40,713 nucleotides of DNA, from assembly GCF_000169155.1 (NCBI RefSeq), contig NZ_AAWL01000002.1:227501-268213 (forward strand), in the 5' to 3' direction. How positions within the stretch are numbered: the first letter of the stretch is position 1; the number at the start of each line of letters is the position of its first letter. Shown here one piece after another: positions 35,414 through 40,713 of the stretch. The position numbers and the translations under genes were made by a program. The DNA is from Thermosinus carboxydivorans Nor1. Lineage in GTDB: Bacteria > Bacillota > Negativicutes > Sporomusales > Thermosinaceae. Under the pieces are notes generated by a model that saw only the letters and a list, made by a program, of their open reading frames with translations, searched no databases and was not told where the DNA came from.

Positions 35414-37498
35414 CTACTCTTCTTCCGCTTTATCTTTTTTGGCGCTGGCAATAATACCCTCAGCAATACGCTGCGGCACTTCCTCGTAATGGGAGAAACT
35501 CATATCAAAACTGCCGCGCCCTTGCGTCATCGAACGCAAATCAATGGAATAGCGGAATATTTCGGCTAGCGGTACTTGCGCCCTCACAATCCCTAAACCT
35601 TTGCCAATCGGCTCCATACCCAGAATGCGGCCGCGGCGGCTGTTAAAATCGCCGATTATGTCGCCCATATAGGCTTCGGGAACCGTTACTTCCACATTGT
35701 AGATTGGCTCAAGCAGGATGGGCTTAGCTTGAAGCGCGCCTTTGCGCAAGGCCGCCGATGCGGCAATTTTAAAGGCCATTTCCGACGAATCTACATCATG
35801 ATAAGACCCGTCGAAGAGGTTAACTTTTATATCAGTCATGGGATAACCAGCAATTACACCGCCAGCCATAGCTTCCCGGATGCCCTTCTCTACCGCAGGG
35901 AAATACTGTCTAGGGACAGCACCGCCAAAAATGCTTTCAGTAAACTCGAAGCCGCTACCTTGCGGCAACGGTTCAATTTGGAGCCATACATGACCATATT
36001 GCCCATGACCGCCACTCTGTTTTTTGTGTTTGTATTCAACTTTAACACTGGAACGAATGGTTTCACGGTAAGGGATCTTGGGATCGCTAAGTTTGACATC
36101 GACGCCAAATTTACGCTTCATCCGCTCGACAATCACGTCAAGATGCAAATCGCTCAAACCCCTTACTAGCAGTTGATGCGTCTCGTTATTTTTCTCGAGC
36201 ATAAATGTTGCATCTTCATCCGCCATACGGCTAAGCGCGTTGGCCAGTTTATCTTCATCACCCTTGTTCTTAGGTTCTACGGCCAACATAAACATCGGCT
36301 TAGGATAATTAATCGGCTCGAAAACAATTGGTTTATCCTTGTCGCACAGCGAGTCTCCTGTTTTTGTTTCTTGCATCTTGGCGACCACGACAATGTCGCC
36401 GGCATGGGCTACCGTTACGCTATCCTGCTGTTTTCCGCGCATCGTAAAGATATTACCAATACGCTCCGTCTTGTCGCGCGTCACATTATAAATGGTACTG
36501 TCAGGCCTCAGCATTCCTGAAAAAACGCGGATGAAACTAAGCCGGCCGACGAAGGGGTCTGCGGTTGTCTTAAAGACTAACGCCGCAAACGGGTCAGAAT
36601 ATGTTCTTTCTAACGCCTCTTTGCTTATAGGATGAAATCCTTTTACCGATCTGACATTAGGAGCGGGCAGGTATGAAATGACAGCATCCAGAAGTTGATG
36701 GGTACCAATATTTTTGGCCGCTGAACCGCAGAAGACAGGGAAAATCTTGGCCTGAGCAATGCCTTTCATCAAGCCTTGTTTAATTTCTTCTTCCGATAGT
36801 TCTTCCCCTTCTAAGTATTTAGTCAGTAGGTCATCATCGCCTTCAGCAGCTGCCTCAATCAAAGCAAGGCGTGCTTCCTGAGCCCGCTCTTCAAACTCGG
36901 CAGGAATAGACATCTCTTCATACTTGGTACCCTGCGGATTGGCGGGCAATAAGGCTTTCATAGAGATAAGGTCAATGAGACCTTTAAATGTGTCTTGCGA
37001 ACCAATTGGCAGTTGTAGTGGCACTACCCCGTGGCCGAATTTATCTCGCATGACATTTAGGACGTTATCGAAGTCGGCATTTTCTCTATCCATTTTGTTG
37101 ATAAAGGCGATCCGGGGCAAACCAAGGTCGGCGGCATATTGCCAAACTTTTTCCGTTTCTACTTCCACACCGGCTGCAGCACACAAAACAACAAGAACAC
37201 TATCAACCGCCCGCAATGAGCCTTTTACTTCCGAAACAAAATCGGCATAACCAGGTGTATCAATAAAGTTTATTTTATGTTCCCGCCATTCACAAGGAGC
37301 TAAACTTGCGCTGATTGTGACTTTCCGTTTAATTTCTTCCGGCTCGAAGTCGGTAGTCGCGGTACCATCATCTACCCGGCCCATTCGGGAAATAGCGCCA
37401 GAGCTGAACAAAAACGCCTCGGTTAACGTTGTTTTGCCTGCTCCTCCGTGTGCAACAATTCCCACATTTCTTAGCCTGTCACTTTTGTACTCTTTCAA
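35414..37498 (-). CDS. Elongation factor G-like protein (EF-G2 type)
   Basis: 694 residues, all five EF-G domains. The G1 motif is AHGGAGKTTLTEAF instead of the canonical AHIDAGKTT. G2/G3 are KVTISASLAP and DTPGYADF, and G4 is FINKMDRE. Domain IV contains KQSGGHGQYGHVWLQIEP and domain V MGDIIGDFNSRRGRILGME. The changed G1 and its solitary location, away from rpsL-rpsG-tuf, mark it as the paralogue seen beside canonical FusA in many bacteria. Its role in translocation or recycling is uncertain. TTG start, AGGAGGG upstream. Confidence 0.9.
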   Translation of the reverse strand: MKEYKSDRLRNVGIVAHGGAGKTTLTEAFLFSSGAISRMGRVDDGTATTDFEPEEIKRKVTISASLAPCEWREHKINFIDTPGYADFVSEVKGSLRAVDSVLVVLCAAAGVEVETEKVWQYAADLGLPRIAFINKMDRENADFDNVLNVMRDKFGHGVVPLQLPIGSQDTFKGLIDLISMKALLPANPQGTKYEEMSIPAEFEERAQEARLALIEAAAEGDDDLLTKYLEGEELSEEEIKQGLMKGIAQAKIFPVFCGSAAKNIGTHQLLDAVISYLPAPNVRSVKGFHPISKEALERTYSDPFAALVFKTTADPFVGRLSFIRVFSGMLRPDSTIYNVTRDKTERIGNIFTMRGKQQDSVTVAHAGDIVVVAKMQETKTGDSLCDKDKPIVFEPINYPKPMFMLAVEPKNKGDEDKLANALSRMADEDATFMLEKNNETHQLLVRGLSDLHLDVIVERMKRKFGVDVKLSDPKIPYRETIRSSVKVEYKHKKQSGGHGQYGHVWLQIEPLPQGSGFEFTESIFGGAVPRQYFPAVEKGIREAMAGGVIAGYPMTDIKVNLFDGSYHDVDSSEMAFKIAASAALRKGALQAKPILLEPIYNVEVTVPEAYMGDIIGDFNSRRGRILGMEPIGKGLGIVRAQVPLAEIFRYSIDLRSMTQGRGSFDMSFSHYEEVPQRIAEGIIASAKKDKAEEE

Positions 37499-37818
37499 CC
37501 CGTGTCCCTCCTATACTCTATTTCCTGTCACACAAGTAATGCATCTGTGTGCAATGACTGTAATTTCAGTTCTCTGCCAACTACAAATTTTCCTGCTTTT
37601 CAGTTTATTTACAAAAAATTAATAACCGCCTATTTCCGGCGGTTATTAGTATTTCTCGAATTTTAGCAATTTTTACAAAACATGCGCAGTAATTTCCTAA
37701 ACGGCTTGGGTATGGACATAAAATAAACCTTGAGTTTCACCGTCCTCGCCCCTCCTGCCCCACTATGTATGCTGAGCACTTGCTATAGTGTATGTCGGAG
37801 TGGAGCCATTTGTGTCTG
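37499..37818 (-). other. Intergenic region upstream of the EF-G2 gene
   Basis: This 320-bp gap holds the fmdB terminator (37612-37647) and, nearer to the EF-G2 gene, a small hairpin with arms CACACA (37529-37534) and TGTGTG (37546-37551). I find no good -35/-10 pair for the EF-G2 gene. Bases 37648-37818 show nothing I can assign. Confidence 0.6.
37612..37647 (-). terminator. Terminator of the ndk-adenosyltransferase-fmdB group
   Basis: Arms AATAACCGCC and GGCGGTTATT (10 bp), 7-nt loop. AATTTTTTG follows on the minus strand. It lies 170 bp past the fmdB stop. Confidence 0.85.
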
Positions 37819-38019
37819 CTATTTACAGGTGCTGCAAGATTTTCCCGAGCAGCCAGTGCACCCTCCACCGCTTCGTCCTCCACTTACAAATTGTGATAGA
37901 AGTTTCCGAACATCACTGCTCTGGCAGGACGGGCATCGCACCGCGCCTTCCCAGTTTACCCGGCATAATTGGTCAAAACGGACACCGCAGGCGTTGCACT
38001 GAAATTCATAAATAGGCAT
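37819..38019 (-). CDS. FmdB-family zinc ribbon protein
   Basis: 66 residues. MPIYEFQCNACGVRFDQLCR and VRCPSCQSSDVRKLLSQF give the two CxxC pairs of the FmdB zinc ribbon. A Gly/Ser/Cys-rich tail (GGGCTGCSGKSCSTC) is typical of the family. GGGAGG precedes the ATG. Its function is unknown; FmdB was first seen as a putative regulator of formamidase genes. Confidence 0.92.
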   Translation of the reverse strand: MPIYEFQCNACGVRFDQLCRVNWEGAVRCPSCQSSDVRKLLSQFVSGGRSGGGCTGCSGKSCSTCK

Positions 38020-38034
38020 CCTATCAACCTCCCG

Positions 38035-38547
38035 TTAAGCCTCTTTCGCCTCTTCACTTTCTACGCGGGAAAGAACAAAACACAGATCAGACAGCCGGTT
38101 TAAGGCTACCAAAACATGCTCGTTTACACTTTCTTCTCTTGCCAAGCGCCACATCTGCCGCTCCGCCCGCCTGGCCACAGTGCGGGCTACATGGAGCGCC
38201 GCCGACCCGGGCGTATCACCAGGTATCACAAACTTCGTCAAGGGCGGTAGCATTACATCAAAACGGTCAATCATCTGTTCCAATTCCCGTACATGTTCAG
38301 CGGTAATACGGCTGCCTTTCTCGCCCAAACTGGCTACATCAGCCATTAGCTGCCACAGCATCCGCTGCATGTCATAAATGGCTTGCTTCACTTCCTGTTT
38401 AAGACAAAGCGCCCGTGCCAGTCCTAGCGCAGCGTCTGTTTCATCAATGCTGCCGTAGGCTTCTACCCGCAGGCTATCTTTAGCAACCCGTTCACCCGTG
38501 TATAGACTGGTATTGCCTTGGTCTCCCGTTTTGGTATAGATTTTCAT
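38035..38547 (-). CDS. PduO-type cob(I)alamin adenosyltransferase
   Basis: 170 residues. The ATP-binding N-terminus MKIYTKTGDQGNTSLYTGERV and the motif VEAYGSIDETDAALGLARA are diagnostic. The C-terminal half has FVIPGDTPGSAALHVARTVARRAER and ALNRLSDLCFVLSR. It makes adenosylcobalamin from cob(I)alamin and ATP. No cobalamin riboswitch is visible upstream. It sits between ndk and fmdB, probably one transcript, with gaps of 29 and 15 bp. Confidence 0.95.
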   Translation of the reverse strand: MKIYTKTGDQGNTSLYTGERVAKDSLRVEAYGSIDETDAALGLARALCLKQEVKQAIYDMQRMLWQLMADVASLGEKGSRITAEHVRELEQMIDRFDVMLPPLTKFVIPGDTPGSAALHVARTVARRAERQMWRLAREESVNEHVLVALNRLSDLCFVLSRVESEEAKEA

Positions 38548-38576
38548 CTTTCTCCCTCTCTCCCAATTGGCTGCCG

Positions 38577-38993
38577 CTATTTCATAATTTCATGGGCAGC
38601 GAAAAAAAGATCAATTTCTCGCATAGCGCTGCTTGCGCTGTCAGAGCCGTGAATAACATTGTTGTCTACAGACAAGGCAAAATCGCCCCGTATCGTCCCA
38701 GGAGCAGCTCCAGCCGGATCGGTCGGCCCCATCATCGTCCTCACTACCTTAATAGCGTTTTCCCCGCCCACAACCATTGCTACTAGCGGTCCGGAGGTAA
38801 TGAAGTCAATCAGTCCGTCAAAAAAAGGCTTGCCTTGATGTTCAGCGTAGTGATTATAGGCCTGTTCACGCGACAACGTCATCATCTTTAAAGCCAAAAT
38901 GCGGAGTCCCCGCCGCTCAAAACGGCTGATGATCTCGCCGCACAGTCCTCTGGCAACACCGTCAGGCTTAATTAATACAAGCGTCTTTTCCAT
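38577..38993 (-). CDS. ndk: Nucleoside diphosphate kinase
   Basis: 138 residues, typical length. [20 protein letters not shown] and [20 protein letters not shown] are conserved; the phosphohistidine is in [20 protein letters not shown]. It balances NTP pools. AAGGTG precedes the ATG. The 203-bp gap upstream (38994-39196) shows no convincing promoter, only a 14-bp direct repeat. Confidence 0.97.
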   Translation of the reverse strand: MEKTLVLIKPDGVARGLCGEIISRFERRGLRILALKMMTLSREQAYNHYAEHQGKPFFDGLIDFITSGPLVAMVVGGENAIKVVRTMMGPTDPAGAAPGTIRGDFALSVDNNVIHGSDSASSAMREIDLFFAAHEIMK

Positions 38994-39059
38994 ATTTTCA
39001 CCTTGCTTTTTAACATTCGTAATGTAAAGATGATTTATGTAACGCCAATAACCTGCATT

Positions 39060-39136
39060 TCTACTCCGAAAACTCTACACCTGTTTTCATTCTTTGTTGG
39101 TGTCGTGCTAACGACATGGGGGTCTACTCCGAAAAC
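39060..39136. repeat. Pair of 14-bp direct repeats between ndk and the M42 gene
   Basis: TCTACTCCGAAAAC occurs at 39060-39073 and again at 39123-39136, 63 bp apart. I see no associated gene or known element. Confidence 0.5.
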
Positions 39137-39196
39137 CGGTAATATCAAAATGGGAAATAGAGAAACCGCAGAAGACACGGAATATTCCTTCAGGCA

Positions 39197-40270
39197 TTAT
39201 TTCACCAATTCCTGATATTTGTTCTGATCGAGCTGCTTAATTACAGCAACAAGAAGCCGCACGGCCGCGTCATAATCGTCGCGGTGAACGATGCTGTTAT
39301 GGCTGTGAATATAGCGGGTGGGAATACTAAGTACCAGACTGGGCACTCCTTGGGCATGAAGATGAATGCGGCCGGCGTCGGTTCCGCCACCTTCAGTAAA
39401 CTCTAGTTGGTAGGGAATATGATTTTGTTCGGCCACTTCCACAACAAAATCACGCAAGCCAGTATGAGGAATGAGACTGGAATCATAGATGGAAATAGCC
39501 ACGCCTTTGCCCAGTTTACTGGACGCTTGGTCGCTTGTTACACCCGGCGTATCTCCCGCCACACAAGTATCCACGGCAAAGGCAATGTCAGGGTGAATTA
39601 CTCCAGCACTGGTTTTAGCCCCTCTTAGTCCCACTTCTTCCTGCACAGTACCTACACCATAAACGGTGTTGGCGTGCATCTCGTGCTGCAGCTTTTCCAT
39701 GACCTCAGCCATAATAGCGCAACCGATACGATTATCCCAGGCCTTACCCATCAATAATCGCTCATTGGCCAGAGTAGTAAAGGGACTAAATGGGGTAACC
39801 GGGTTGCCTGGCCGCACGCCAAACCGCTCTTTCGCCTCTTTTTCATCCTCGGCGCCAATATCGATGTACATATCTTTTTTCTGAACAACTTTTTTGCGTT
39901 CCTCGGGCGAAAGGATGTGCGGCGGTTTACTGCCAATCACGCCGGGAATAGCACCCTTAGTCGTATGAACAGTTACCCGTTGTCCGAGCATGACTTGTTC
40001 CCACCAGCCCCCCAGCGTAGTAAATTTCAGAAAACCCTCTTTCGTTATGTATTTGACCATAAAACCAATTTCATCCATATGGGCGGCAATCATAATCTTA
40101 GGTGTATCACTGCCACCACGCTTCTTAAAAATCACACTGCCCAGGTTATCAGAACTGACTTCGGCAATACTACTGAGTTTTTGTGTTAGTAGGGTCCTAA
40201 TGGGCTGCTCAAACCCGGATACCCCCGGCGCCTCGCTAATCTCCTTTAACCAAGCCAAGGTCTTGTCCAT
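39197..40270 (-). CDS. M42 family glutamyl-type aminopeptidase
   Basis: 357 residues, complete. Metal ligands expected for the clan are seen: His/Asp in IMIAAHMDEIGF, Asp in GKAWDNRIGC, Glu-Glu in GTVQEEVGLRGA, Asp in AFAVDTCVAGD and the last His in TRYIHSHNSIVH. The family forms large dodecameric peptidases that trim peptides in the cytoplasm. GGAGG precedes the ATG. It has its own consensus promoter and appears monocistronic. Confidence 0.95.
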   Translation of the reverse strand: MDKTLAWLKEISEAPGVSGFEQPIRTLLTQKLSSIAEVSSDNLGSVIFKKRGGSDTPKIMIAAHMDEIGFMVKYITKEGFLKFTTLGGWWEQVMLGQRVTVHTTKGAIPGVIGSKPPHILSPEERKKVVQKKDMYIDIGAEDEKEAKERFGVRPGNPVTPFSPFTTLANERLLMGKAWDNRIGCAIMAEVMEKLQHEMHANTVYGVGTVQEEVGLRGAKTSAGVIHPDIAFAVDTCVAGDTPGVTSDQASSKLGKGVAISIYDSSLIPHTGLRDFVVEVAEQNHIPYQLEFTEGGGTDAGRIHLHAQGVPSLVLSIPTRYIHSHNSIVHRDDYDAAVRLLVAVIKQLDQNKYQELVK

Positions 40271-40339
40271 GTTATCTACCTCCTGTCAAATTCGGAGTTA
40301 GTTTACGGTATAAATCTCATTCCTATTCCCGCAAGTACC

Positions 40340-40368
40340 ATTATATGGTTAGACGAAGTCCTTGTCAA
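40340..40368 (-). promoter_or_regulatory. Consensus sigma-A promoter of the M42 gene
   Basis: Perfect TTGACA and TATAAT with a 17-nt spacer on the minus strand. Expected start is near 40333, giving a 60-nt leader. Confidence 0.9.
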
Positions 40369-40381
40369 AAACGGCCCAAAT

Positions 40382-40416
40382 AAAAAAACTCCCCGTGTAT
40401 ACCTCGTAACACAGAA
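40382..40416 (-). terminator. Probable terminator of speD
   Basis: Imperfect arms TTCTGTGT and ACACGGGG (with G-U pairs), 10-nt loop, then AG and seven T on the minus strand. It lies 60 bp beyond the speD stop and just before the M42 promoter. Confidence 0.6.
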
Positions 40417-40475
40417 GCTAAACAAATACGCACTTCCAGCATATTAAAGGGAAAATAAAATCCCTCCCTAATGAT

Positions 40476-40713
40476 TTAAGATACTTTTTGCGCTGTTACT
40501 TCTTTTAGTTGACCTCGTTTTACTTCACGGGCATCTACCTCGGCGGCCTCAAGTTTAGCAACCAGATGCTGACAGGCATCCCACGGATTGACGCGGTCGC
40601 CACAAGTAAATACGTCAACAGCGGCGTAGCCCAACTCCGGCCAGGTATGGATGGCTAAATGAGATTCCGAAATAACAACAACGCCGCTGACACCCTGGGG
40701 ACTAAACTTATGG
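40476..40713 (-). CDS. speD: S-adenosylmethionine decarboxylase proenzyme (5' end beyond window)
   Basis: The last 78 codons are present. [18 protein letters not shown] contains the self-cleavage site: the serine of ESH becomes the pyruvoyl group. [20 protein letters not shown] follows, with the conserved Cys. The enzyme supplies decarboxylated SAM for spermidine synthesis. The C-terminus is somewhat extended past the catalytic core. The partner speE is not in view. Confidence 0.95.
   Translation of the reverse strand, partial: HKFSPQGVSGVVVISESHLAIHTWPELGYAAVDVFTCGDRVNPWDACQHLVAKLEAAEVDAREVKRGQLKEVTAQKVS

Noticed and set aside
35174-35466. Minus-strand open frames containing AGAAGLEPTHAGVK and GRLDSNQRMRESK
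   Set aside because: They are antisense translations of the tRNA-Pro and tRNA-Gln genes, a well-known source of spurious proteins.
37648-37818. Short CACTAT/ATAGTG inverted repeat
   Set aside because: Six base pairs with a long loop is within chance expectation.
37730-38002. Plus-strand open frame of 90 codons
   Set aside because: It is antisense to fmdB, has no ribosome binding site and its composition looks non-coding.
38548-38576. Cobalamin riboswitch before the adenosyltransferase
   Set aside because: The gap to ndk is only 29 bp and no B12-box-like element is visible.

Overview
The window is a stretch of core chromosome from a low-to-moderate GC, endospore-forming Firmicute. It carries spoVS, ylbJ and a complete FapR/FabK-type fatty-acid cluster. 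Gene order follows Bacillus/Clostridia blocks: ylqF-rnhB-ylqG-ylqH, rpsP-ylqC-ylqD-rimM-trmD-rplS, rnc-smc-ftsY-ylxM-ffh and ylbH-ylbM. Protein wording (DUF4127, FabK, PduO-type adenosyltransferase, Elp3-like radical SAM beside rnc) suggests Negativicutes, family Sporomusaceae. That placement is inference from memory, not a search.

Layout. (1) 1-5.6 kb, minus strand: comM (cut by the window edge), ubiX, yraN, a FlhB-C-terminal homologue, a FliK-like gene, rnhB, rbgA, lepB. (2) 5.6-15.2 kb, minus: rplS with its own promoter and structured leader, a SPOUT RNA methyltransferase, trmD, rimM, ylqD, khpA, rpsP, ffh, ylxM, ftsY, smc; this is ribosome maturation, protein targeting and chromosome segregation. 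(3) 15.3-25.3 kb, minus: spoVS, an Elp3-like radical SAM gene, rnc, then the lipid operon fabF, a FabK-like gene, acpP, fabG, fabD, fabK, fabH, plsX, fapR, read from a promoter next to a FapR-box-like element. (4) 25.4-32.6 kb: rpmF-yceD, ackA, tmcAL (+), a patatin-like gene, ylbJ (+), a coiled-coil gene, coaD, rsmD. (5) 32.6-40.7 kb: DUF4127 gene (+), NlpC/P60 hydrolase, tRNA-Pro and tRNA-Gln (+), an EF-G paralogue, an FmdB zinc ribbon, cobalamin adenosyltransferase, ndk, an M42 aminopeptidase, and the 3' part of speD.

The strongest unexpected signal is nine single-base insertions or deletions in seven conserved genes: yraN, ylqD (two), ffh, fabG, fapR (two), ackA and rsmD. In each case the missing family motif continues in another frame, and undoing the indel restores the expected length. 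ffh and fabG are normally essential, so an error-prone assembly is the simplest explanation. The apparent YlqD-RimM fusion is one product of it. I give the repaired gene spans and mark the break points.

I found no mobile elements, CRISPR arrays, phage genes or obvious defence systems. Regulatory signals that can be read directly include several near-consensus sigma-A promoters, a sigma-H-like promoter before spoVS, hairpin terminators, and a promoter embedded in the ftsY terminator. Non-ATG starts are common: at least seven TTG and five GTG starts are supported by ribosome binding sites or gene overlap.
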